Source: Cordylochernes scorpioides
Lineage: Eukaryota > Arthropoda > Arachnida > Pseudoscorpiones > Chernetidae
NCBI GenBank assembly: GCA_030710605.1
Contig: CP092870.1
Span: 11,489,408 to 11,553,407 of the forward strand
Direction of reading: 5' to 3'
DNA: 64,000 bases
Below the pieces are notes generated by a model. The model ran no database searches. It was not told the origin of the DNA and was given only the letters and a program-made list of their open reading frames with translations. This document shows, piece by piece, positions 49,198 to 59,370 of this stretch. How positions within the stretch are numbered: the stretch's first letter is position 1; each line of letters begins with the position of its first letter. A program made the position numbers and the translations under genes.

Positions 49198-50229
49198 CTA
49201 GCGGATGTACCCGGCTTCACCCAGGTTTTTCTCGGGGGAATGTTTGTAGTCTAGTAATAAGAAAATATACTACACCTAAAAACTATCAGAGAAAAGAGAA
49301 ACCACGGAAGGTGAACAGAAAAATGCTTACAATGGATGTTATGTTTACGATATCAAGTTAAATAAAAACAAAGATAAAATTTGCATATGTTGGTCACTAT
49401 AAATTTGTATATTTGTTAGGCGAAATTAGAAACATGATAAAACAATTGGGTATTTAAAAACAAATGTAGAAATAAAAGTTGAAGTATAATAAACAATGTT
49501 AAAGATTAGTTTTAATTATTAATCAAGATTGTGTGTGAATATGTGAGAAAGATGTAATATCGTTGTTGTTTTCTTGGCCGACTGTTTTACATATGGTGTT
49601 ATCTTAAAATTGCTTGTTTTGAATATTTTTTAGATTGAGATTATTAGCTAGTATGTAAAAAAAATTAACTCTGTTGAAATTTTTTTTTTTGCTTATCCCT
49701 AGTACACGTGGTACAGGCCATGATAATCATGGTGGGTAGTTAGCGACTGCTTTTTACTGTAAGCGCACCACATGTCTACACATGTAGAAGCAGTTCGACT
49801 TTGCACTTACAAATGTGCCAGAGCCCCGTTTGGTTACTTGCACTCGCTGGTGGGGTTGGACTTTTGCAAGAATCGAGGAGCCATTGGAGCATTTTTTTTT
49901 TAACAGAAAAAAGTGTCCAATGCGGGGATCGAACCCGGGTCGTAGTGGTCGTAAACCAAACGGTTTAACCAGCCTTCCACCGACCCCCCTCTGTTGAAAT
50001 TTAATTTTGTATTTATATATAAATAAAATTAACTCTGTTGATTTTTTTTTGTATTTAATCGATAACAGCGAAGTTACGCATGTTAATGTTAGGAAATATA
50101 TTTTGATGTTAAGCAAAACCTGCTCCATCTCGTTTTACATAAATGTTGAAAATTTGGTTGAAATTGATGCATTGTAACGAAAGTTTTTAGTGATGTCCAC
50201 TTATGAAATTTCCATTTTATTAATATAGA
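49198..50229 (-). mobile_element. Helitron with a SINE insertion
   Basis: On the minus strand it starts TCTATATTAATAAAATGG after an A. It ends with a worn stem-loop (acctgggtgaagccgggtac) and CTAG. It is the same family as the one split by BEL at 20666-27305 and shows the BEL target region uninterrupted (gcatgttaatgttagg near 50078). It contains the SINE 49681-49988. Confidence 0.75.
49681..49988 (-). mobile_element. tRNA-derived SINE, copy 1
   Basis: On the minus strand it begins GGGGGTCGGTGGAAGGCTGG with an A-box-like segment and a perfect B box (GGTTCGATCCC) within the first ~70 bases. A ~200-bp tRNA-unrelated body (ccaatggctcctcgattctt, accaaacggggctctggc) and an A-rich tail follow. The 14-bp target duplication ctctgttgaaattt is present on both sides (about 49669-49682 and 49989-50002). 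Amplification would need a LINE partner. Confidence 0.88.
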
Positions 50230-50580
50230 TATGTTTGTCAGCTATGCACGACCTCAATATGTAACTAATCTCGCTGAAATTTGAACAGGACAGAGAGTTA
50301 AATCTGGAATAGTTTTTTTTGTCGCACTTTAACCAATAAAAATTATATTTAACCAAGTACTGAGCAACAATATTTTTTTAGAGAGAGAGTCAGAAATGAT
50401 GATGACAATATTTCCGTATCATGCTTGATTGCATTAAAAAATTCCTTTGGGGAATATTCACTAAAGCAGACCACGGGTAAAGCCAGATAATGCTTAATAG
50501 TAGGCAGGAACAAAATTCTACCAGCGAAACATTCACTCGAGCAGAAGACACACGAAGCCAGGTCATCTCTATATATAAAA
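50230..50580 (+). mobile_element. Helitron fragment
   Basis: The start tatgtttgtcagctatgcac resembles the 5' part of the Helitron at 7921. 50390-50580 matches 34820-35010 (gcagaccacgggt, caggaacaaaattcta). The 3' stem-loop is missing, replaced by a U2 snRNA-like sequence. Confidence 0.6.
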
Positions 50581-50581
50581 T

Positions 50582-50622
50582 ATCGTTTCTCGGCCTTTTG
50601 GCTAAGATCATGTAGTGTATCT
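50582..50622 (+). ncRNA. U2 snRNA 5' end-like fragment
   Basis: ATCG[T]TTCTCGGCCTTTT followed by GGCTAAGATCA matches the conserved 5' end of U2 snRNA over about 29 bases with one mismatch. It includes the segment preceding the branch-point recognition region. The match fades after tgtagt-gtatct, so the rest of U2 is absent. It is a pseudogene fragment joined to a Helitron piece, not a working snRNA gene. Confidence 0.75.
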
Positions 50623-50769
50623 CTAGATATTTTTATTTATGTATATCTTTTTAAAAATCTATTCAGTAGAGAGTGAATATGTTTGCTCGAAAAATAAATT
50701 TCATATATTATATAAATATATGACATAACGAATTATATTATCATAATATTCTGTGTGTTCCCGAATATT

Positions 50770-51148
50770 ATATATTATGAAGTATAATAAACAATGCTAA
50801 AGATTAGTTTTAATTATTAATCAAGATTGTGTGTGAATATGTGATAAAGATGTAATATCGTTGTTGTTTTCTTGGCCGACTGTTTTACATATTTTTTTAG
50901 ATTGACTTGAATGAATTGCTGATTTTTTTTTGTATTTATATATAAATAAAATTAACTCTGTTGATTTTTTTGTATTTAATCGATAACAGCGAAGTTACGC
51001 ATGTTAAAGTTAGGAAAAATATTTTGATGTTAAGCAAAACCTGCTCCATCTCGTTTTACATAAATGTTGAAAATTTGGTCGAAATTGATGCATTGTAACG
51101 AAAGTTTTTAGCGACACCACTTATGAAATTTGCATTTTATTAATATAG
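50770..51148 (-). mobile_element. Helitron, 3'-truncated
   Basis: On the minus strand it starts TCTATATTAATAAAATGC after an A. It follows the 20666-27305 family up to the segment gaagtataataaacaatg and then ends. Its start lies immediately beyond a tRNA-Gly flank. Confidence 0.7.
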
Positions 51149-51187
51149 ATATAATATAAATGAGTTTTAAAAATTGTTTTAAAAAAA

Positions 51188-51258
51188 TGCATCGGCCGGG
51201 AATCGAACCCTGGCCGCCCGCGTGGCAGGCGAGCATTCTACCACTGAACCACCGATGC
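51188..51258 (-). tRNA. tRNA-Gly (GCC), third copy
   Basis: The 71 nt read GCATCGGTGGTTCAGTGG...GATTCCCGGCCGATGCA with anticodon GCC. The A box TGGTTCAGTGG and B box GTTCGATTC are intact and a T7 run follows. The acceptor stem is fully paired. The T stem has one A-G mismatch (CAGGG/CCCGG). It is less damaged than the two copies in the arms. Confidence 0.88.
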
Positions 51259-51261
51259 TTT

Positions 51262-51510
51262 AAAAAATCAAATTCATTTATCGTCGCGACCAGTGCTGCG
51301 CCCTAGCGGTAAAAGACTGGAACTAACGCTTTTTGGTTTTTTATTTTTTTAAAAAAGCACATTAACTTTTTTAGTTTTTTTGAATAGCCTATATGTTAAA
51401 CGAAATCTTCAGCTACCTACATGCGAAATTCCATAATGATTGAGTCAGTAGATTTTGAGTGATGCGATAACAAACATCGATTTCGCATTTCATTTTTATA
51501 TATATAAGGA
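51262..51510 (-). mobile_element. Helitron fragment, minus strand
   Basis: This is an inverted copy of 35159-35385 (tcgcgaccagtgctgcgccc, tcttcagctacctacatgcg, cgatttcgcatttca). It ends in a TATA-rich tract. Confidence 0.7.
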
Positions 51511-52801
51511 TATATATATATATATCTTGTGTGTGTTGTGTGTGATGTTTATTTATATATAAAAAACCACCAAAGGACAACAACAAAAAAGGAGGGACAT
51601 TCTCAATTTGCAATGTGCACACTACAATTTTTTTATTTAATCAAATAAATATTTTTATACACACTCAAAATATTTATATACCTTTAAACAAAAGAAAAAG
51701 AATGTTGGCCATGATATATTATCTTAGTTTAAAATCTAACTACAAAAAAATTAAAACCCATAAAACCCTATTAAAATTTCCTTTAAAAACATACATTTTT
51801 AATCACGCGTTTCCACGATTCACTTTTGGCCCATATACCTCTACCAGCTTGTATGATGGCTAAGGTTGAACTTTCCAAGCTCCGCTCTCCTGTGACTCCT
51901 TCCAGACTGACTACACTAATCTTTCGTCCCCCAAAACCCCAGGGTAACTAAATCATAACGAAAAAAAATTATCAGAACGCCTTTTTATTATCCCCTGTGA
52001 TAGTTCGAAAAGACTAGAAATATATATATAAGATACCTATGTGAAAAAATATTGAAATAAAAGATAAAAATTATATTATAATTACAAATTAATTAAATAA
52101 TTCGTGAGAATTACTTAAATTAATACATTCTATTTGGGAATAAATAATTAATTCAACAATTTGCAGGAGTTATAGAACCAATTGGTAAATTGATTTAAAA
52201 AAATTAGTTAATAAATAATCCATCTGAATTAATTAAAAGTTGCTGTTACTATTTTAAAATGTTTGTTTTGTTAACCTTAGGCCAAAATAAAATATTTGCA
52301 GAAAAAAAAAAGTCACGCAGAAGAAAGAAAAAAATTGGATGGTAAACATAGTGCTGATTTCAGAAGCTTTTTCTGTTGCTGAAGTCCCCCTGCTGGTGGA
52401 ATTGGACCTGCTTCAGGCCATTAGATGTTCTTCTCAGATTGAAGGATGATTCATCAGGTCACTGGACACTCTTTCAGGCTACAGGATATGTCCTTTAAGC
52501 CAGAGGATGTCCTTCAGGCCACAGGATGTCCTTCAAGCTACAGGATGAATCAACATGATGTGCCATGGTAGTCATCCCGTTGAGAACCTTATTTCATCAT
52601 ATTTACACTGCTATAATGTTTCATTGTTGGGTCCAGAGTCCAAAACGGACCCTACAGGTGCAATGTGTTCAGTATGTCAGGGTCTGGCGGGAGAGATTTA
52701 GATTAAAATAATTTCTAAGGATGAATGATTTTCGGGTAACCTAACGCTGTTAAATGGTTAGCGATGTTGCTCTGTTATATTGCTATATATAGGATCGTAA
52801 G
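51511..52801. other. Non-coding stretch with a small minisatellite
   Basis: A TG-rich tract at about 51524-51550 is followed by AT-rich sequence without a recognisable gene. 52330-52560 is GC-richer and holds the minisatellite at 52471-52546. Confidence 0.55.
52471..52546 (+). repeat. Minisatellite, about 19 bp x 4
   Basis: Four units of the form cttcaggccacaggatgtc lie in tandem, with one to four differences each (ctttaagccagaggatgtc, cttcaagctacaggatg). Confidence 0.8.
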
Positions 52802-53253
52802 TTACATAAATATGGTATAGCCACTTATTTTAGTACCCATGCCAATCTTGGTACTTTGCTTAGAAATCCAAATACCAAAAATATAATTTCCAACCTCTTA
52901 TCTAAATTGAATGCAATATATTCTTTCAAATGTAACCAATGAAATGCCACATATGTAGGAGAAATGGCTTGGCAATATAGATCAGACTAACAGAACACGA
53001 GAGTAACATAAGTTACAAAGACAATATATCCTTAATTTATCAACACACCTGCACCACTGGACACACTTAATCTCCTACAAGCAATAGCCCATTACCACGC
53101 ATGAAAAGCAAGCAACAACGATTATTCCTGGAAGCACTGTTATCATCAAAAATAAATAGCATTAATAGAAAAATAGTCCTCCCACCCAAAATGACAATAG
53201 CCTTGACAAATTATCTATATAATTGTTTGTGTTTATATACTGTTACACCTTGA
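52802..53253 (+). pseudogene. Penelope-like element, GIY-YIG endonuclease end
   Basis: Translating from 52802 gives LHKYGIATYFSTHANLGTLL, then YSFKCNQ-stop-NATYVGEMAW, where the stop replaces the second Cys of the C-x2-C that precedes the YVG(E) motif. One frame over, IRLTEHESNISYKDNISLIY and QHTCTTGHT supply the Arg, EH and H of the Penelope-type GIY-YIG nuclease. A further shift gives SKQQRLFLEALLSS and a stop at 53251-53253. The nuclease would nick DNA for priming; here two frameshifts and a stop disable it. RT is missing upstream. Confidence 0.72.
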
Positions 53254-53460
53254 GATGTAGATGGTTTTTGTTCAGCGGTATCCATTGTGCTGTAGAATAA
53301 ACCAGAACGCATTCTCATTAAAAAGCTAAGGCTTCATTTTGGTAAGGTTACAAAAAAGAAGGAAGAACGCCGGCACGAGCACGCGTGGCTGCACAATGTT
53401 AACAAAGAAAAATAAAACAACCTTGATTTGTTTAATATCTAAAATTATTCATTAAAATAT
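53254..53460. other. Short non-coding spacer
   Basis: This lies between the Penelope-like stop and the end of the outer gypsy element. A GC-rich patch (cgccggcacgagcacgcgtg) is at 53369-53388. No LTR of the outer gypsy element could be recognised. Confidence 0.5.
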
Positions 53461-53774
53461 TTACATGAGTCTATGTCGACTGTGACATCTCTCCCTTAAA
53501 TAGGATACTTTCTTCAATATGGTGCATGGGCCGAAATATCGTCTAAGGAGTTTCTCACATTTTTCAGGTTTCTGATTGGGGGCCATACTGATACTGAATA
53601 CATACTGAAGTCGCCTGGTTTGAAGCTTGCTTCTCGATATTTTTGTTATAATAAGTTTTCTTTTCTCAATTTTGATCATATTATTTTTCAAAATTTCCTT
53701 TGTTTTAGAGATTATTCCTAAAAATGTATTTACATACTCATTATAGTTGCGCGAATCAGGTTCGATTAATATAT
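53461..53774 (-). pseudogene. Outer gypsy integrase C-terminus
   Basis: LIEPDSRNYNEYVNTFLGII and EKCEKLLRRYFGPCTILKKV represent the C-terminal part of a gypsy integrase (helical region and the YFGP-type segment). The frame is continuous with 58626 onward once the inner element is ignored, which shows that the inner gypsy landed inside this coding sequence. Confidence 0.75.
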
Positions 53775-53988
53775 TGTCACGAAATTGGTTTATGTAAATC
53801 AAATGTGAATGAAATGTCTCTATTAGTAAATATCTAAATACTTTTATGTTTATATAATGTTATATAAGAAAGGTATGTAAATTCAATAACTGATTTTTCA
53901 TTTTCTTGTTTCTAGTTTTGTTGCGAGGAAAACATCACTCACAAAGTTTATCATTTGATCAATAAAACTCTAAATTGATATCGCGCCA
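53775..53988 (+). repeat. 5' LTR of inner gypsy element
   Basis: This 214-bp LTR is followed two bases later by TGGTGGAGACGCTGGG, a primer-site candidate that starts with TGG. The tRNA is not identified. Confidence 0.88.
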
Positions 53989-54042
53989 ATTGGTGGAGAC
54001 GCTGGGTAAAGCCTTGAAATAATAAAAACGGCTGAATTAAAT

Positions 54043-55186
54043 TTGAGGAGAAGTCTTCAACTTAACGGAATATCTCCTGATTTAAGATTGCATAACACAA
54101 GACCAATCATGATAAAGAATGAATCCGGAGAAACCTCATCCCAAGTACCCTCAGCTTACCTTTCCTTGAAACAGCCAAGATGTCCTTCCATATTTGCTGG
54201 AGATGGAAGTCGAGACGCCCAAAAGTGGCTGAAGGAATATAAAGGAGTTGGCAAATTTGATAGATGGGATGACACTATGTGTCTGGCAAATGCTGTGTTT
54301 TTTCTTGAGGGAACAGCTTTAAAATGGTTTGAAAATAATGAAGAAACAGTAACATCCTGGGATGAATTTCAGAGGGCTCTAGGTGAAGCATTTGGCCAAC
54401 AAGAAGAGGTAATTAAAGAAGCTGAGTCTCTTCTGAAGAATAGAGCTCAGAAAGTGAAGGAATCTTCGGAGGCCTACATACAGGACGTACTGTACCTATG
54501 TCAAGTAGTTAACCCCCCCGGATGGACGAAGAAACCAAATAGGACATCTGATGAAAGGAGTGGCCGAGGACATTTGTCAGATATTGATTGCAAAAGATGT
54601 TGAGAATGTAAATCAATTCCTAAAGGAATGTCGAAATATAGAAATTATGAGAAAGAGAAGAATATCTTCAAGATTTGAACGACTCCCAAATGTAGCTCCC
54701 ATGACCTATGAGGAGAAAGATCTTTCGTCTTTAATCAGAAGAATTGTCCAAGAAGAAATACAGAAAGCAATAGCCCAACTCAGACCGACCACAGAATCAC
54801 TGGAAGACCTGATAAGAGAGGAAGTAAAGGTGAATTTGTCGCCAATCTCCAAAAGACCGTCAATTCTAGTAAGGAACCAATCAAGACCATTCAGGACGTT
54901 TGAGTCTCCAAGGGAACTGAATATTTGTCTCCCACAATTCTGCCAAAATCTCAACAATGGAGGACTCCAGACGATCGCCCATTATGTTTCCATTGTGGAA
55001 GACCTGGTCACATCGTCAGGTATTGTCAGGAGAGAAGGCAAGTTTTTTTCTGATGCCCGCGCCAGGAGGGAACCAAGGAGACCAACAACACTGGGCGAAC
55101 TATGCCAAATATCGACAAAATTGAGCCTAGGATTCCACCAGCTCGCCAACCTAGGAGTGCCTCACCCTATCCGGGGAGAGGGATAA
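54043..55186 (+). pseudogene. Inner gypsy Gag, two frames
   Basis: 54043-54603 encodes a gypsy Gag domain (CPSIFAGDGSRDAQKWLKEY, FFLEGTALKWFENN). A frameshift near 54530 moves it to 54551-55186 (IAKDVENVNQFLKECRNIEI). A second shift near 54960 hides the CCHC knuckle, which reads CFHCGRPGHIVRYC in another frame at 54979-55020. Gag would form the particle and bind RNA. Confidence 0.82.
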
Positions 55187-55289
55187 GTACAGAACGCAGG
55201 CCATCAAGATCACCTGCTAGGGCAAACAGCCGCTCATCCTCAAAAGAAAGGGAGGAAAAATAGAACTGGCGACCTGCTTAGGAGGTAAG

Positions 55290-56168
55290 GCCGCACGAAT
55301 ATTAAAATTCCATCGACCATTGCAACCAAATTAAAGAACAATTTTGTTGAGATCGCTATAAAAGGGACTGAGGTACTGGCTTTGGTGGATTCAGGAGAAG
55401 ATTATTTGGTTAGAGGATAGCATTATTCCACCCAACTCAATCAAGCAAATAACTGTTGTCTGTAGCAACGTTGCGGGAGTTCAGGAAGTTCTGATTACTT
55501 GCTCTAAAGCTCTTACTTTGGATGAAGAAATAGTTATTCCGGCTTCCGTTGTCAGTCTCAACCATGGAAGGAGCAAGGTTTGGATGGCGAATGGGAGTGA
55601 CTTTGCAAAGATCATTCCTGCAGGGATGCAAGTTGCTGAAATATCTCTCATAGACACCAGTCATTTATGTTGCATAGATGGAGGCAATGATGATTTTGAG
55701 AAGAATGAAAATAGATGCACTGAGGACTTGGATAAACTTGTGACCCTTATAGATACTGATATATCCAATGAAGATAGAGTGAGACTGTTGGATGTTCTTA
55801 GGAGGTACACAGATGTATTTGAATTTCAAAAAGCAAATCTTAAAACTTCACCATTGAAAGTTAAACATCGCATTGATACAGGAGATCATGCCCCTATTAA
55901 GCAATGCCCATATAGAATGTCACCAAAAGAAAGAAGCATTATTCAGACCGAAGTGGACAATATGCTTAAACTGGGAATAATTCAACCATCGGATAGTCCC
56001 TGGTCATCTCCTGTCGTCTTAGTTAAAAAGAAAGATGGAACCTGGCGATTCTGTGTGGACTACCGCCGATTAAACAAAATAACCAGGAAAAATATATACC
56101 CGTTACCCAGAATTGATGACACTTTGGACTCGTTGAGGGTGCTTCCATATTCTCTACAATGGATTTGA
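55290..56168 (+). pseudogene. Inner gypsy protease and RT N-terminus
   Basis: A DSG protease motif ([12 protein letters not shown]) is at about 55375-55415. Then 55518-56168 reads the protease-RT linker and RT fingers: [56 protein letters not shown]. The frame is lost near 56150, before the DLKSRYWQI palm segment. Confidence 0.85.
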
Positions 56169-56910
56169 AATCGAGGTATTGGCAGATTGAGGTTGATGAG
56201 ACCGACCGTGGGAAGACTTGCTTTTGTGACTCCTGATAGCCTCTTTGAGTTTAAAGTAATGCCCTTTGGTTTGTGTAACGCCCCTGCGACCTTTGAGCGA
56301 ATTATGGATAATCTCCTACGAGGACTCAAGTGGACCATCTGTCTCTGCTACTTAGAGAGATGACATCATAGTATTTTCTAAAACTATGGACGAACATCTA
56401 CAACGTCTGGAAATGGTGTTAAGTTGTTTTGCAAAAGCGGGTCTCAAACTTAATTCGGAGAAATGTAATTTTGGTGCTAGTCAAATGAAAGTACTGGGAC
56501 ATTTAATTGATGGAGATGGTATTTATCCTGACCCGGACAAAGTAGAAGCTGTGTTTAATTTTCCAAGACCAAAGAATGTATCAGAGCTTAGAAGTTTTTT
56601 GGGTCTCTGCTCCTACTACCGCCGATTGATTAAGAGCTTTGCAAACATAGCAGGCCCGCTAAACGAACTACTAAGGAAGGAGGAAAGATTCATATCTACC
56701 AATGGTCGGGAAGCTTCGTTTAACCAGTTGAAATCGGCTCTGACTTCTGAACCCGTTTTAGGTCACTTTGATGAGACTGCCCCAATCTACGTCCATACCG
56801 ATCCGAGTGGCTATGGCGTCGGTGCTGTTTTGGTACAACTAAAGGATGGAGGTGAAAAACCAATTGCCTATGCCTCCCGAACTCTATCTAAAGCGGAGAG
56901 AAACTATTAA
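56168..56910 (+). pseudogene. Inner gypsy RT palm and RNase H start
   Basis: After a frameshift, [13 protein letters not shown] and PFGLCNAPATFERIM precede a damaged catalytic YxDD near 56349. The frame then reads MDEHLQRLEMVLSCFAKAGL, VLGHLIDGDGIYPDPDKVEA, LRSFLGLCSYYRRLIKSFAN and RNase H (VHTDPSGYGVGAVL, ASRTLSKAERNY), ending at TAA 56908-56910, where Ser or Gln is usual. Confidence 0.85.
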
Positions 56911-57609
56911 ACTGAAAAGGAATGTTTGGCCGTAATTTGGTCCATCAACAAATTTCGACCGTGCCTGTTTGGCCGCCCTTTTTCTATTGTGACTGACCAT
57001 CATTCCTTGTGCCGGCTAGCAAATTTGAAAGACCCTTCTGGACGTCTCGCAAGATGGGCTCTGCGACTTCAGGAGTATGAGGTCACCGTTTGCTATAAAA
57101 ACGGTCGCAAGCACAAGGACGCTGACTGCCTTTCAAGAAGCCCATTACCTGACACTTCGGAAGAAACAGAAGATATACCTTCCCTGGCAATATTAACTGA
57201 TGTAGAAAAGGAACAAAAACTAGATCCTTCATTGACAAAGATGATGAAAAACTGTGATGACCCGGATTTTAAGAGATTTGCTATTATGAACAGAATACTT
57301 AATAAGAAAAATTATGATCCCATAGGACGACCTTGGTTGCTAGTGGTTCCAAAGACCTTACGTTTGGAGGTGCTTAGATCATTTCATGACGCCCCTACAG
57401 CCAGACATCTAGGGTTTGCCAAAACGTATGACAGGATACGCCGACGATTTTATTGGCCAGGTCTCTTCAGAAGTGTTCGAAATTATGTTGGACATTGCAG
57501 AGAATGTCAAAGGCGGAAAAGCACACCCCAACTACCTGGAAATCTTAAACCCATAATCCCCTCCTCAACTCCCTTTCAGGCACTACCACCGGAGGAGCTG
57601 TCGAAATAG
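56911..57609 (+). pseudogene. Inner gypsy RNase H end and integrase zinc domain
   Basis: The frame continues in phase after the TAA: ECLAVIWSINKFRPCLFGR, VTDHHSLCRLANLKDPSGRL, KHKDADCLSR. It then enters the integrase HHCC region (HLGFAKTYDRIRRRFYWPGL, CRECQRRKST). After PSSTPFQ it jumps into the later part of integrase in a wrong frame, so an internal deletion has removed the first catalytic Asp region. Confidence 0.85.
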
Positions 57610-58295
57610 CAAAGTTTATATTGAACGATATTATCCTAAAGCACGGAGCTCCTAGAGAAATAATAACGGACGCTCGTTTCAATCAAAGCTCGTAAACGAA
57701 CTAACTAAAATGTGTGGAATGTCTTAGCACTTTACAACGGCCTATCACCCACAGACCAACGGACTGACCGAGAGATTAAATAAGACCCTAGGAGACATGT
57801 TATCGATGTTTGTTGATGTGGAGCAGGAGATTTGGGACTCTATTTTACCGTTCATTACTTTCGCATATAATACGGCTAAGCAAGAAACCACTGGATTTAC
57901 ACCGTTCTACTTAGTTCATGGATGAGAGGCGGAAACAATGCTGGACACTCCATTACCCTACCAGCCAGATTATGAAAACGACGAATATCTAAGCCAGTTA
58001 ATTCCGACAGCTAGCCCGCTTACACACCCTTAGAACTCAGGACATCGATAAGATACGATTCAAGACATAGGCCTGTCTATTACAACGTCGGCGACCGGGT
58101 CTGGATCTTCACACCCGTGCGTAAAGTCGGTTTATCTGAGAAGCTTTCAAAAAAATATTTCGGTCCATACAAGATAACTAAAAAGATTCCGGACATTAAC
58201 TATGAAGTAATTACAGTAGACGAATATAGCAGGAGGAAGAGGTCCAAAGATGTAGTTCATGTTTTGCGGATGAAACCCTACAAAGATCCTGGATA
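57600..58295 (+). pseudogene. Inner gypsy integrase core end and C-terminus
   Basis: Fragments in several frames: KHGAPREIITD with the second catalytic Asp near 57640, TAYHPQTNGLTERLNKTLGD with the Glu near 57770, and FAYNTAKQETTGFTPFYLVH followed by a TGA near 57923. The C-terminal LSEKLSKKYFGPYKITKK and DVVHVLRMKPYKDPG lead to a stop near 58293. Confidence 0.82.
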
Positions 58296-58414
58296 ACAGA
58301 ACAATGTTGTTTAGATATGCGGACTTTATATTTCGTAAGCAAAAAGTGAAAATATATTTTGTGAGTAAAAAGTGAAAAAAACATCGGGATGCTGTTCTCC
58401 TGGGGAAGGAAATC

Positions 58415-58625
58415 TGTCACAAATTTGGTTTATGTAAATCAAATGTGAATGAAATGTCTCTATTAGTAAATATGTAAATACTTTTATGTTTAATGTTATA
58501 TAAGAAAGGTATGTAAATTCAATATCTGATTTTTCATTTTCTTGTTTCTAGTTTTTTTTGCGAGGAAAACATCGCTCACAAAGTTTATCATTTGATCAAT
58601 AAAACTCTAAATTTATATCGCGCCA
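58415..58625 (+). repeat. 3' LTR of inner gypsy element
   Basis: This 211-bp partner of 53775-53988 has changes such as tgtcacaaattt for tgtcacgaaatt and a short deletion in the ttatgtttatataatg tract. Confidence 0.88.
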
Positions 58626-59370
58626 ATATTAATGTTGTCCAGTATTGAGGTAGGTTCTCTTCCATATAATAGAAAGAACGGGGAATATTTGGTAGTTTCT
58701 TGTACTGTCGAGTTATAGGCGTGAGTTATAAACTGAAGGATTTCCCCCCAATCTAAATTCACATACATACTGACCATATCTATTAACGTTCTGTTTAAAC
58801 GTTCTGTGAGGCCATTTGACTGGGGATGGTAACTTTTAGTAAAAAAATGTTTGATCTAGCATATTTTCATTAGTTCCTTCATCATATTACTGATAAATTG
58901 GTTTCCTCTATCGCTGATAAGGTAACGCGGAGCTCCGTTTTGTAGGAAAATATCTTCCATTAAGAACTTAGCCATCTCTTTCGCTGTGTCATCGAGGACA
59001 GCTTTGGTCTCTGCGTATTTCGTGTATTAGTCTGTTAGAACCACTATCCACCTCTTTCTGTTCCTTGTAGATGGTAAGGGGCCCAAAAAATCTACTCCAA
59101 TCTTTTCGAATTGATAATTTGAGGCAGGGATCGGTTGGATTAGATCAGCAGGTAGTTGATTCAAACCCTTCCTGCTTTGGTATAGATGACATGTCTTAAC
59201 AAAATCAGATACATCTTTAAGCATGGCAGGCCAATTAAATTTGCTTTTTATTAGGTGCATGGTTCTGGCAACACCTAGGTGCCCATTCAACATATGGTTG
59301 TGATGGTCTATCAAGATTTCACTCCTTTTTTGTTTTGGCACCACTAGCAACCATGCTCTGCCTTCAGGAT
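58626..59370 (-). pseudogene. Outer gypsy integrase core
   Basis: 59350-59027 reads HHNHMLNGHLGVARTMHLIK, a CHLYQSRKG zinc-binding remnant and FEKIGVDFLGPLPSTRNRKR with the first catalytic Asp. It continues in other frames with a degraded second Asp segment and DWGEILQFITHAYNS, KYSPFFLLYGREP down to the inner gypsy insertion. The first Cys of the CxxC pair is changed (YQSRK context). Confidence 0.78.

Larger units (their letters stand above)
53775..58625 (+). mobile_element. Inner Ty3/gypsy retrotransposon, plus strand
   Basis: LTRs at 53775-53988 (214 bp) and 58415-58625 (211 bp), TGTCAC...TCGCGCCA, flank Gag and Pol pieces. The target duplication is ATAT (53771-53774, 58626-58629). The purine tract tggggaaggaaatc precedes the 3' LTR. 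LTRs differ by several substitutions and a small indel, so it is older than the BEL and young Copia insertions. Coding is broken by several frameshifts, an internal integrase deletion and a stop near 57923. Confidence 0.9.
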
